Shown piece after piece: positions 24,076 to 32,827 of a stretch of DNA of 64,000 nucleotides (positions are counted from its first letter, which is position 1; every line of letters starts with the position of its first letter). The stretch spans positions 124,001 through 188,000 of the forward strand of contig NZ_CP126958.1 of assembly GCF_002871915.2 (NCBI RefSeq), given 5' to 3'. Below the pieces are notes generated by a model, which saw only the letters and a list, made by a program, of their open reading frames with translations, was not told the DNA's origin and ran no database searches. The DNA is from Aerococcus loyolae. GTDB lineage: Bacteria; Bacillota; Bacilli; Lactobacillales; Aerococcaceae. A program made the position numbers and the translations under genes.

Positions 24076-25662
24076 CTAAAGTTCATTACATTGAATTTCT
24101 CCTTGGTATCCTAATAGGCTTAAGATGTCTTGTATATTTCCAAAAGCACGTAGAAGCTGGTCAAAATTCAATAAAGTAGCCGACTTAAGCTGGGTTTGGG
24201 TGATTCCCATCAGTATCGCCATGCCAGCGTACATATCTTTTAAATCAAAGATTTGCTCTGATTGGGAATGACTAGGACTTTTTCCTTGGCTTTTTAGGGC
24301 ACCATTTTCCAGCTCCTTGATCAGGATCCCCAGCTTGTTTAATTCAGAAAGATGGCTGGTTCGCTGGCTAAAGACTTCATCGAATAAAATGGCGGGAATA
24401 TTTTTTGAGGCCAAAAATTCCGACAGAATAGGCCCTAGGTCCGTACTGATGAAGGGAGCAGCCCCTAAGGGAAGAAATTCAAAATAATCTAAATCAATGG
24501 GAGCTGTTTTTTGAAATTGTAGGCTATGGTTATTTTCATACATACTAAGACCTAATTTTTGGAAAAACTTTTGATAACTCGCGGGAATATCCTTGGTCCT
24601 TAAGTTATCAAAGAGGATATGGTCGAGTTTATTCCAAAATAAAAGGACATAAGCAACCAACATAGACATATCAGGAGGTAAGTGAATCTCAGTCTCATTC
24701 AGTTCAATAAAGTCCACCTTAGGAATGATGATCTTATCAGGACTGAGATAACAGACCCGGCGATTACTTGCCTGTTGCAGTAGTTGGATCAGATAGCTAA
24801 TGGTTGGGTCTGGAGACAAGCCATTTATCCGGATCTCATTGGGATAAACATAAGCGAGGTTGATCGCGTTAAAGAAGGCGCCGACGCTTTTACTTCCGTC
24901 AGCATAACAATTCAAGCGAATATTCTGATTCAAGCGGTCCTTTTTTTGAGCATAGAAAATTTTTTGACTTGAATCAAAGCGATAGCTTGCTATGGTAGAA
25001 AGAATGTCCAAGTGCAGATCGATGGGACGAAAACAGAAATCATCGCCGCCTGGAAAGCTAAACAGAAGTTCCCGATAACGATAAGTTAACCCGGAAATAA
25101 TGCCGATGCTTGCACGACTGATTTGATTGAGGGAGATAATATCTCGCGGAATATGATGGGAGCGAATATGCAGGGTATCTCCATGTGTAGAAATCTCAGA
25201 CCAGCCATGATATCCCAATTCATATAAGATATTAAGGAAGTCAAAGGCGCGTGGACAGTTTTTAAGGGTTAGGTCATGTTTATTCATAAATAAATGGGAA
25301 AGCAAGAGGTGGATAGCAATCACTCGATCGCCTTCGATCTTTATGTGGAGGGGTTGAGCAGCAGGAAAAGAATGACCAACTTGTTTCTCCAAATGGACTC
25401 GGAAATGTTTGGGAACTTGTCTGGCTTGTATCTTAGTGGGTGATTCCTTGACAGAGGGTTCTGCTTGGTCAAGATGGCTTTCTAAGTCTTCAAAAGAGAT
25501 TTCTAATAATTTGGCATAGGATAGTAAATCGCTTACATTGATTTCCCGAGACCCGTTCTCCCAGTTAGAAATTGCTTGCCGACTAAGTTTTAACTGATGA
25601 GCGACAAATTCTTGGGTAAATCCCATGGCTAGGCGGCGTTGTTTTAAAAAATCACCAAGCAT
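24076..25662 (-). CDS. XRE-family regulator fused to a full-length MurA-like (EPSP synthase fold) domain
   Basis: 528 residues. Residues 1-62 are an XRE helix-turn-helix (LKQRRLAMGFTQEFVAHQ, SRQAISNWENGSR). Residues about 100-525, the size of a whole MurA, align with UDP-GlcNAc enolpyruvyl transferase: SRASIGIISGL (MurA MRAS block), FPGGDDFCFRPIDLHL (MurA PGGCxIGxRPxDLH), KSVGA, then FISTDLGPILS (PTDMQAQ) and FDEVFSQRTSHLSELNKLG (ENRFMHVPELxRMG), ending near DLKDMYAGMAIL. Catalytic sites have drifted: the Cys115 position is Asp207, the Lys22-Asn23 pair reads Arg-Val (113-114), and the Arg397 position is not Arg. Arg212, Asp408 and Arg434 are kept. The domain is therefore probably a ligand sensor for a UDP-sugar, enolpyruvyl compound or fosfomycin-like drug. 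AAAGGAG precedes the ATG. Confidence 0.85.
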   Translation of the reverse strand: MLGDFLKQRRLAMGFTQEFVAHQLKLSRQAISNWENGSREINVSDLLSYAKLLEISFEDLESHLDQAEPSVKESPTKIQARQVPKHFRVHLEKQVGHSFPAAQPLHIKIEGDRVIAIHLLLSHLFMNKHDLTLKNCPRAFDFLNILYELGYHGWSEISTHGDTLHIRSHHIPRDIISLNQISRASIGIISGLTYRYRELLFSFPGGDDFCFRPIDLHLDILSTIASYRFDSSQKIFYAQKKDRLNQNIRLNCYADGSKSVGAFFNAINLAYVYPNEIRINGLSPDPTISYLIQLLQQASNRRVCYLSPDKIIIPKVDFIELNETEIHLPPDMSMLVAYVLLFWNKLDHILFDNLRTKDIPASYQKFFQKLGLSMYENNHSLQFQKTAPIDLDYFEFLPLGAAPFISTDLGPILSEFLASKNIPAILFDEVFSQRTSHLSELNKLGILIKELENGALKSQGKSPSHSQSEQIFDLKDMYAGMAILMGITQTQLKSATLLNFDQLLRAFGNIQDILSLLGYQGEIQCNEL

Positions 25663-25891
25663 AGGCTGAGCTCCTTTCTTTAAATTTGAGTTTTACTATA
25701 CTCCCTTGACTAGGAATTTCAAGAAATTCTTGGCAACGATTCGTGGCTCTAGCCTGCCATTGTAGGGAGTCAGCCAGGCCATTTTAATTAAGAATGAATC
25801 AAGAGCTTGCGCCTGAGTTGAGATTATGCTTTACTAAACAGGATGAATTTTTCAGAGCGATACAAAATGAAGCAATAGAGGGGATTTGCCG

Positions 25892-27289
25892 ATGAAGCAA
25901 CGTTATCCAAGTGAACAATTAGCAGTCGAAGTGACGGGATTATCTGAGAAGGGGCTGGGCCTAGCCCAATATCGTTTTCCTGATACGGAAAGGGGCAAGG
26001 GCAGAAAGCTAAAGCTCCAGATTCCTAAGGCTCTGCCGGGGGATAAGTTATTAGTTACTGTACCCAATGCCAGAGGAAGAAGACGAGCAACGCGGACCTA
26101 TGACCGGATTATTGAACCGGCACCTAGTCGAATCGGAGGCTATGAATTAAATGGTCCTCAAATTGGGGGCGCTCCCCTGCAATACATGAACTATGGCGAC
26201 CAATTGGCTTATAAGCGCGCCCTCACCCAGGGCTTCTTGGCTGACCAGGGCTTTGATCCCAGCTTAGTGGGTGAGGTATGGGGAATGGACGATCCTTACC
26301 ACTACCGCAATAAGCTCGAATTGAGCTTCTCCATTGACGGCGACTTGGGCTTCTTCGTTCAGGGGGACCAGTACCAGATTGTTGATTGGCAGAAGAATAT
26401 TCTGGCCCCAGAAATCTTCATGACCCTAAAAGAAGAAGTTCAAGCCTGGCAAAAGGCCTGGAACTTAGCAGGTTACGAAAAACAGTCTAAGCAAGGTTTG
26501 CTCAGGCAGTTACTCTTGCGCCAAGGCCACCAAAGTGGGGAAGTCATGGTAGCAATTTTCGCCCAAGAAGAATCGGCAGAGCTTGATCAAGGCGTTATTG
26601 AAGATCTGATCCAACGTCTACAGGTTTATCCTGAAATTAAGAGCTTGATGTGGATTAAGAATACCGCCATTGCGGACCGGATGGGGGCTGACAAGGTGGA
26701 AGTCCTGGCTGGCCGTGATTATATTCGTGATGAATTGGCTGGTTTCAATTACCGACTTTACTTCGATACCTTCTTCCAACCTAACCCCCTCCAGGCCCAA
26801 CGGATGATTGATTTAGCCTGTGACTGGGCCGATCTCGACCAAGATAGTCTAGTGATTGACCTTTTCTGTGGGGTAGGTAGCTTTAGTCTGCCTCTGGCTA
26901 AACGGGCCAAGGCCCTAGTGGGGATTGAGATTGTGGAACAGTCGATTGAGTCGGCTAAGCGTAATGCGCGAGATAACGGGATCACTAATGCCCACTTTAT
27001 CGCTCGTGATGCCCGGCACGGTTTGGCTGAAATTGAGGAAGAATGGGGTCAGGCGGACCTGCTCTTACTTGACCCGCCCCGGAATGGTGCCGGTGGGAAA
27101 ATCATGCGTCGGATCGGCCGGATGGGCTTGGAGAAGATTATCTATGTTTCTTGCAACCCCAAGACCCTAGCCGCAGATTTAGTCTGGCTTAGAGACTTCG
27201 GTTATGAGATTATTAAATTCCAATTAATCGATCAATTTCCTCATACTCAGCATGTTGAGTGCGTGGTATTGATTGAAAAGAAAAGCTGA
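25892..27289 (+). CDS. 23S rRNA (uracil-C5)-methyltransferase, RlmCD/RumA family (second copy)
   Basis: 465 residues. An N-terminal TRAM-like domain (VEVTGLSEKGLGLAQYRF) is followed by the central domain and a SAM methyltransferase domain (VIDLFCGVGSFSLPLA). Catalytic motifs are LLLDPPRNGAGG and YVSCNPKTLAADL with Cys at about residue 421. The ATG at 25892 is preferred to a TTG six bases earlier because GAGGGGA then has proper spacing. Compared with the copy at 8568 it has a longer, Arg-rich N-terminal region (RGRRRATRTYDR). Two such genes per genome are common in Gram-positive bacteria; which uracil each modifies is unknown. Confidence 0.9.
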   Translation: MKQRYPSEQLAVEVTGLSEKGLGLAQYRFPDTERGKGRKLKLQIPKALPGDKLLVTVPNARGRRRATRTYDRIIEPAPSRIGGYELNGPQIGGAPLQYMNYGDQLAYKRALTQGFLADQGFDPSLVGEVWGMDDPYHYRNKLELSFSIDGDLGFFVQGDQYQIVDWQKNILAPEIFMTLKEEVQAWQKAWNLAGYEKQSKQGLLRQLLLRQGHQSGEVMVAIFAQEESAELDQGVIEDLIQRLQVYPEIKSLMWIKNTAIADRMGADKVEVLAGRDYIRDELAGFNYRLYFDTFFQPNPLQAQRMIDLACDWADLDQDSLVIDLFCGVGSFSLPLAKRAKALVGIEIVEQSIESAKRNARDNGITNAHFIARDARHGLAEIEEEWGQADLLLLDPPRNGAGGKIMRRIGRMGLEKIIYVSCNPKTLAADLVWLRDFGYEIIKFQLIDQFPHTQHVECVVLIEKKS

Positions 27290-27323
27290 TAGGGATAGGA
27301 TTTGTAGAGGTTTATGAAGTTGA

Positions 27324-27352
27324 AGGGAGCTCCTGAGAAGGGGCTTTTTTCT
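27324..27352 (+). terminator. Terminator after the second RlmCD-type gene
   Basis: GGGAGCTCC-TGAGAA-GGGGCT followed by TTTTTT. Member of the repeated terminator family. Confidence 0.82.
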
Positions 27353-27525
27353 GTTGGGTAGAGAAAAATGGTAGAAATGTGGATATGCGTATGGGGGAAC
27401 TGGTCGACTCATTGATATATTATAACTGTTAACTTAATAATTGCAGAAATTACTCATGTTATTCAATCGTTTTTCTTCTAAGATGGGGTCAGAATAAAGA
27501 AATACTCATCAAAGGAGGAAGTATC

Positions 27526-27897
27526 ATGAATGTCATAACAGTCGCAGGTCTCACTAAGAATTTTGAGCACAAAACGCTCTTTAACGACTTTTCACTTACT
27601 ATTGAGCAGAATACCGCCCACGCCATCGTCGATCCGAATAGTTCGGGTAAAACCAGTCTGCCTCGAACGCTTACTGGTCTTTATTAAACCGATCAAGGAA
27701 ATATTCAAGTTAAAAGTGACCATGCTGTTCTTTTAGAAAACAATTATCTTTATGATGACAAATCGGGTTTAGAAAATTTGAAGCTATTTGGTCTTTATTT
27801 TAGCTTTGAACCTCATGGTTATGAAGACTATGCTGAGTTGTTAGAAATTGTAGATAGATCCAGCGAATATCGGAGCAAGGTTTTGACCTGTCCCTGA
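27526..27897 (+). pseudogene. Truncated and decayed ABC ATPase gene, duplicate of 29031-29693
   Basis: From the ATG, the sequence runs parallel to the intact ATPase gene at 29031 with many substitutions (NVITVAGLTKNFEHKTLFND against NVITVEGLTKNFKNKALFHN). Its Walker A is altered (DPNSSGKTS), an in-frame TAA interrupts it at about codon 54 (GLY-stop-TDQG), and homology ends near 27850, before the signature and Walker B motifs. The upstream 90 bases, including AAAGGAGG and a TTGCAGAAATTACTCATGT block, are also duplicated. It is clearly a relic of a tandem duplication. Confidence 0.88.
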
Positions 27898-27913
27898 GGG
27901 TCCGTGATATCTT
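27883..27913 (+). promoter_or_regulatory. MerR-type promoter with 19-bp spacer
   Basis: TTGACC (27883-27888) and TATCTT (27908-27913) are separated by 19 bp, with a GACC...GGTC dyad centred in the spacer. An elongated spacer with a dyad is the hallmark of promoters activated by DNA untwisting by MerR-family proteins. The MerR gene starts 22 bp downstream, so autoactivation is likely. Confidence 0.72.
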
Positions 27914-27934
27914 TAGATTGAAGGAGGAATTCAT

Positions 27935-28777
27935 ATGTTACGCGGTGAAGTGCAAAAACAAACTGGATTAACACGAAAGGCAATCGAATACTATGAAGAA
28001 AAAGGGCTGGTTGCACCCCATAGGGAAGAAAATGGCTACCGTATCTATAGTGAATTGGATCTTGAAAAATTACATAAGATTGCGACATTAAGAAAGTTAG
28101 GCTTAAATCTGAATGAAGTTGAAGATATCTTGAATAATGAGGACCAGCTTGCGGTTATCCTTCGAGAAAAACAAATAAAAAGCGAGTTAGCTCAGCGCAA
28201 GCACCAGCTGTTGCAAAGACTAATCGCTGGAGCGTCTATTCAAGAAATTAATCAGGAAATAGCCACCATTGAAAAATCTGAAACCATGTACGAGCGGTTA
28301 CAAGCATTATTTCCTGGTTACTTTGGTCAGGCCTTCTTTTATGCCTATCAACCCTTTATGAATGAGTCGGTGCAGCCGGAAAATGAAGTGGCTTTCAAAG
28401 AATATATTCATTATCTGGATACCTTACCCATGATCCACTTTTCCGAAGAAGAAAAGGACTGGATTGAAAAAATGGCTTCAGACATTGACCTATCTATGTT
28501 GGACACAGTGAATGAGAGCAAGCAGGCTGCGGTTGAGGCACCCGCTCAATGGTTTGAAGACAATCAAGAAGCCGTCGAAGCATACCTGGCGTATAAAGAA
28601 AGTGATGATTTTAAAAGCAGCCCCTTATATTCGTTGAACGAAAAGATCAGGAATTATATGCAGAATACTCATTATTATGAAAAGGCGATTCCTTTAATCA
28701 GGCAGTTTAGTCCGAAGTATGATACATATTACAAGAAATTACAGCAGGCAAATGAAATGTTGAAAGATAAACTGTAA
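27935..28777 (+). CDS. MerR-family transcriptional regulator
   Basis: 280 residues. Residues 1-70 are the MerR winged HTH (GEVQKQTGLTRKAIEYYEEKGL, NGYRIYSELDLEKLHKIATLRKLG), followed by a dimerisation helix (about 75-115) and a 165-residue C-terminal region that is probably the ligand-binding domain. I do not recognise a TipAS or GyrI-like signature in it, only helix-rich, acidic sequence. AGGAGGAATT precedes the start. It lies between the decayed and intact copies of the ABC ATPase and probably controls its own gene and perhaps the exporter downstream. Confidence 0.87.
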   Translation: MLRGEVQKQTGLTRKAIEYYEEKGLVAPHREENGYRIYSELDLEKLHKIATLRKLGLNLNEVEDILNNEDQLAVILREKQIKSELAQRKHQLLQRLIAGASIQEINQEIATIEKSETMYERLQALFPGYFGQAFFYAYQPFMNESVQPENEVAFKEYIHYLDTLPMIHFSEEEKDWIEKMASDIDLSMLDTVNESKQAAVEAPAQWFEDNQEAVEAYLAYKESDDFKSSPLYSLNEKIRNYMQNTHYYEKAIPLIRQFSPKYDTYYKKLQQANEMLKDKL

Positions 28778-28845
28778 GTGTAGAGTTTTACGAGAGTAAA
28801 GAATAACTTTTAGAAATATATTGTGTGGATAAATTTAGTGTCAAG

Positions 28846-28872
28846 AGAAGCTCCAGAGATGGAGCTTTTTCT
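28846..28872 (+). terminator. Terminator after the MerR gene
   Basis: GAAGCTCC-AGAGAT-GGAGCTTTTTC hairpin with T run; member of the repeated terminator family. Confidence 0.8.
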
Positions 28873-29030
28873 GTTGGATAAGAAAAGGACTGAAGATACA
28901 GCAATCGATTGATCCATAAGTAATTTTAGCAATGAGCGCTATCATTGCAGAAATTACTCATGTCATTTAAACGCTTATCCTCTATGATGAAGTCAAGATA
29001 AAGAAGTTTTTCATCAAAGGAGTATGTATC

Positions 29031-29693
29031 ATGAATGTCATTACTGTTGAAGGCCTTACGAAGAATTTTAAGAATAAGGCGCTTTTTCATAATTTTTCGC
29101 TAGCCATTGAACAGAACACTGTTCACGCCATCGTCGGTCCTAATGGTTCGGGAAAAACCAGTCTGCTCAGAATACTCACCGGGCTTTATCGACCGGACCA
29201 AGGAGATATTCAAGTTAAAACTGACCACGCCATGCTTTTAGAAAACGATTATCTTTATGATGACAAATCAGGCTTAGAAAATTTAAAGCTGTTTGGTCTT
29301 TATTTTGGCTTTGAACCTCATGGTTATGAAGATTATGCTGAATTGTTGGAAATTAAGGGTGACTTAGATCGTAAGGTGTCAACCTATTCCAAAGGGATGA
29401 AGCGTAAGCTGTCTTTATTGATTATTGTGATGATGCAACGGGGAATTATCTTCCTAGATGAAGTCACTTCCGGAGTGGATCCCATCTCTCGCTTACAAAT
29501 CCGTCAGCTGATTGCCCTCTTGAAGGATAAGGGTAAGACAGTGGTCATCACCTCTCATGACCTGGATGAAATTGAAAAAGTAGCGGACGTGGTCACCATG
29601 ATTAAGAGCGGCACTTTGCTCTTCACCAAGCAGATGTCAGACCTTCAAGGAGAGAGCTTGGAAGATTTGTTTATTGAGGAGGGATTGAAATGA
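29031..29693 (+). CDS. ABC-2 type exporter ATPase
   Basis: 220-residue ATPase with Walker A GPNGSGKTS, signature YSKGMKRKLSL, Walker B IIFLDEVTSGVD and the H-loop TSHDLDE. It drives the two membrane proteins encoded next; its stop overlaps the first permease start by 4 bp. The set ends with a histidine kinase and response regulator, a layout common for exporters of peptides or antibiotics and for self-immunity. A decayed copy of this gene lies 1.5 kb upstream. Confidence 0.92.
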   Translation: MNVITVEGLTKNFKNKALFHNFSLAIEQNTVHAIVGPNGSGKTSLLRILTGLYRPDQGDIQVKTDHAMLLENDYLYDDKSGLENLKLFGLYFGFEPHGYEDYAELLEIKGDLDRKVSTYSKGMKRKLSLLIIVMMQRGIIFLDEVTSGVDPISRLQIRQLIALLKDKGKTVVITSHDLDEIEKVADVVTMIKSGTLLFTKQMSDLQGESLEDLFIEEGLK

Positions 29694-30409
29694 CCCATAA
29701 AGAAGACTTGGCTAAAGCGAGCCAATACTACATCTTACATAGCCAAGATTACCGAATAAATATTATTTTAGCTCTTATCTTTTGTGGACTCTTCTGTGCA
29801 GGTGTCTACAGTTTCAACCTTTTTCCAGGAGATCAAGGAGGAGATATAATTCTTCTCTTAGTCTGGGTTTTAATGTTAGGAATAGGCCTCCTTTTTGGTA
29901 ACTCTATGGTTATTGATTTAACTGTAAAGGACAAATTGAGTCGCCGCTTGGAATTTATCTTAGCTTCAGGTATTCAGGTCAAAGATCTAGTCATAGCATA
30001 CAGCTTCCAAATGTGCCGGTTTTCCATGATTATTCCCTTCATTCTCCTAATGGCCTTTGTCTATTTGCCTATTTTTGATTTTAGTTTTATGTATATCGTC
30101 TTACTTTTTTTCTCAACGACTGCACTGGTGTTTACCTTGATTCTTTACTTTAATCTATTAGCCATCGAGCAAAAACATTTGAAATTCTTTAAGTATTTAC
30201 TTTTTGCGGCCGTTAACCTCTTGATTTACTTTTTAGGTAGTTTTTCTGATGTCTTCCTGAACTTTCTACAAGATCATCAGATTCCCTTAGCCTACTTTAT
30301 TTTAGGGTTGAATGGTTTATTGCTAGTCATCTTCGCCTTTCTGTCCTATTTCAAATTAAGCAAACTTACCAACGAAAGGGTCATCAGACAGGAGGGGACT
30401 TGGTCATGA
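29690..30409 (+). CDS. ABC-2 type exporter membrane subunit 1
   Basis: 239 residues with about six membrane helices. The conserved cytoplasmic loop between helices 2 and 3 reads VKDKLSRRLEFILASGIQVKD, the ABC-2 permease feature that touches the ATPase. It overlaps the ATPase by ATGA and its own stop overlaps the next gene by ATGA, so the three proteins are translationally coupled. Substrate unknown. Confidence 0.82.
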   Translation: MTHKEDLAKASQYYILHSQDYRINIILALIFCGLFCAGVYSFNLFPGDQGGDIILLLVWVLMLGIGLLFGNSMVIDLTVKDKLSRRLEFILASGIQVKDLVIAYSFQMCRFSMIIPFILLMAFVYLPIFDFSFMYIVLLFFSTTALVFTLILYFNLLAIEQKHLKFFKYLLFAAVNLLIYFLGSFSDVFLNFLQDHQIPLAYFILGLNGLLLVIFAFLSYFKLSKLTNERVIRQEGTWS

Positions 30410-31062
30410 AACTGATTCAAGAACAAGTAAAAAGACTACTTGACCGTAATGCTTTGGTCTTGGCGGGTTTTGCCTTGCTAGGAATTATAATGTCGTCAAC
30501 CGTTGACGCTTCAGCCCACAGTGAAGTTGGATTACTGGTTACCTTAATGAAGCAAGAAGAACTGTTAATTCTATTCATTGTTATCGTCACTGAACTCGCA
30601 AAATCTTCAGTGATCCAGGATAAGCAAAGTAAGCGGATGGAATTTTTGTTGGCTAATGGAGTGAGGCCTAGGCAACTAATCGGTCAGTACACAAGCTCCC
30701 TCTATTTAACCACGTTAGTTTTGTTGTTGCCAGCTCTGATGGTTTATGTCATTAGTGCCTTTTTCCAACAAGAGAAGGGATTGTTAGCTTGGTTAGGCGT
30801 TACTCTATTTATTGTGGGGTTATTGGATACCTTGCTGGTTGTTTACTATATACTCTACACCGTAAATCTCAATAAATTGAACGGAATTCAGATGAAGGCG
30901 ATTCTCTTTTCAATTTTGTTGATGATGATATCATTTGCTCTTTATCAATACTATCCTATGATAGAATGCTACTTAGGAATCAAGCTAGTCATATTGACGC
31001 TAGCTATTTTGATTATAAGTCGTTTAACTACCACGGAACGAATTGTAAGGAGTTATTATTAA
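30406..31062 (+). CDS. ABC-2 type exporter membrane subunit 2
   Basis: 218 residues with about six hydrophobic segments and the matching coupling loop IQDKQSKRMEFLLANGVRPRQ, so subunits 1 and 2 are distant paralogues and likely form a heterodimer. ATG at 30406 is chosen over the TTG two codons earlier because it gives the ATGA overlap and a good distance from AGGAGGGG. Three bases separate it from the kinase gene. Confidence 0.82.
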   Translation: MKLIQEQVKRLLDRNALVLAGFALLGIIMSSTVDASAHSEVGLLVTLMKQEELLILFIVIVTELAKSSVIQDKQSKRMEFLLANGVRPRQLIGQYTSSLYLTTLVLLLPALMVYVISAFFQQEKGLLAWLGVTLFIVGLLDTLLVVYYILYTVNLNKLNGIQMKAILFSILLMMISFALYQYYPMIECYLGIKLVILTLAILIISRLTTTERIVRSYY

Positions 31063-31065
31063 GTT

Positions 31066-32232
31066 ATGTATCAAAAAATCTCGATTGTTTTAATTCTACA
31101 TAGTCTGGTTGTACTCTCTTGGGCTTGGTTTTATCACCAACATTTACTCGCCTTATCTGATTGGATGTTGAACTTGATTTCTATTCTGACTTTGGGAACT
31201 GCCTATGGATTTATCGTTAGCTTCTTGTCTAACCGCCAAAAACTAGGCTATCAAGAATATCTGCAAGTACTGATTTCTTTTTTACCCTTGATTTTTATGC
31301 CTATAGTCGGTACGCCTTATAATTATCTAATCGGTATGGTCAGTCTAGGCATGACCAGCTTTTATCTAATTCAGCACTTGAAGTTGGATCAGCTTCAACA
31401 AATTAATTTGTTGCCAATATCTAGATTCATGGTCCAAACTTTTACGATAATTTTCACCCTTTTCTTGATGCTCATGATTTACCTGTTAGATTTAGAGGGA
31501 ACTCTAGTTCACCTATTTGTTCACATGGTTTTCTTGATTTTTGAACTTTGTTTGATTCTCTTCCTTATGGAGAAAGAAAATACCTATGAGAAGTTGTATC
31601 AACTTTATTACTTATCAGACTATCTGGCTCAAGACCGAGATGAATTTGCCCGGATCATCCATGACGACTTGATTCAAGATATTTATGCAGCCAAGAATCT
31701 GCTGACGATGAAGTCACCCGATGTGAGCTACGTTAAGGAAGTCTTGACTCAGTTGGAGGGGAGAACTCGAGAAATTATGAACTTTTACCAAAACCATCTT
31801 TTTGAAAACAGGAATTTGGAGGATAACTTGGCCAGTATCTTGCAATCAATTCAAGCACTCTACCCTCAAAAAGAGTTGAAAATCAATTATCAAGTCAGCT
31901 CGGATTTAGTGCAATCTTTGGATGAAGCGACCATTCGACTCCTATGCATCCTAACTAAGGAATTGGTGAATAATGTCTATAAGCATTCCCAGGGGACTTA
32001 TTTGTCCTATCAAATCAAAGAAGCTAGCCAAGAACTGATTGTTGAAATCGAAAGTGATGGGGCCAGTGCTGAAAATCTTGCTGATATCCAAAATTCCAAA
32101 CGAGGGGTCTTTTTGCTGAAGATGTTAGTGGAGACACAGAGCGGCTCTTTGAATTATCAGTTAAATGGAGATGTTTTATCTACTCGTGTTTGTTTGAAAG
32201 GAGAGAGTCATGAAAATCTTACTTCTGGATGA
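31066..32232 (+). CDS. Sensor histidine kinase, NarL/DesK type
   Basis: 388 residues. The first 170 contain about six membrane helices with short loops, so the signal is probably sensed in or at the membrane. The HisKA_3 dimerisation motif is FARIIHDDLIQDIYAAK with phospho-acceptor His199. The ATPase domain shows LTKELVNNVYKHSQG (N box) and SKRGVFLLKMLV. The gene overlaps its response regulator by 23 bp. Placed after an ABC exporter, it probably detects the exported compound or membrane stress. Confidence 0.9.
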   Translation: MYQKISIVLILHSLVVLSWAWFYHQHLLALSDWMLNLISILTLGTAYGFIVSFLSNRQKLGYQEYLQVLISFLPLIFMPIVGTPYNYLIGMVSLGMTSFYLIQHLKLDQLQQINLLPISRFMVQTFTIIFTLFLMLMIYLLDLEGTLVHLFVHMVFLIFELCLILFLMEKENTYEKLYQLYYLSDYLAQDRDEFARIIHDDLIQDIYAAKNLLTMKSPDVSYVKEVLTQLEGRTREIMNFYQNHLFENRNLEDNLASILQSIQALYPQKELKINYQVSSDLVQSLDEATIRLLCILTKELVNNVYKHSQGTYLSYQIKEASQELIVEIESDGASAENLADIQNSKRGVFLLKMLVETQSGSLNYQLNGDVLSTRVCLKGESHENLTSG

Positions 32233-32806
32233 CCATCATTTGTTCGGACAAAGTTTGAAACATTTGTTTGAGGATCAAATGGAGATAGAAGTTTGTGATT
32301 ATGTTGACAGCCCAGTGGCTCTCTTCCATTCATTGAAGATTAAGACCTACGACTTACTACTGATTGATATTAATCTTAAAGCTGACTTAACAGGCTTTGA
32401 TGTCATTCGTAAGCTCAAGAAAGACGGATACTCGCTTCCCATTGTTGTTCTGACAGCTTATGATCTGGCGAACTACCAAAGTCTGGGCTATGAATTGGGA
32501 GTGAGAGATTTTATCAACAAATCGATTGAGATTAATGACTTAGTTCAGCGTCTACAAACAGCAGTTCATAAAACTAAGATACAAGATCGTCCCTTCATCA
32601 TTGACCCCTTAACATCTAGAGAAATTGAAATCTTACAAAAGCTCGTCCAAGGTCAAACAAAGAAAGACGTGGCGAGCGAGCTTTTTATTAGTGAACGGAC
32701 GCTATATAATCACTTAACCAATATTTATAGTAAGCTGGATGCGACTAATTTGATTGAAGCTTACAATAAAGCAATGAAAATTGGCTATATTGTACCCAAA
32801 ATGTAA
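32210..32806 (+). CDS. LuxR-type response regulator
   Basis: 198 residues. Receiver domain 1-120 with the acidic pair DD7-8, phospho-acceptor Asp53 (LLIDINL), Thr84-region VLTAYD and Lys104. The C-terminal LuxR/GerE HTH is at about 133-195 (LTSREIEILQKLVQGQTKKD, FISERTLYNHLTNIYSKL). It is the partner of the overlapping kinase and most likely controls the exporter operon. Confidence 0.92.
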   Translation: MKILLLDDHHLFGQSLKHLFEDQMEIEVCDYVDSPVALFHSLKIKTYDLLLIDINLKADLTGFDVIRKLKKDGYSLPIVVLTAYDLANYQSLGYELGVRDFINKSIEINDLVQRLQTAVHKTKIQDRPFIIDPLTSREIEILQKLVQGQTKKDVASELFISERTLYNHLTNIYSKLDATNLIEAYNKAMKIGYIVPKM

Positions 32807-32827
32807 AAGTCGTGAGGAGGAAGCAAA

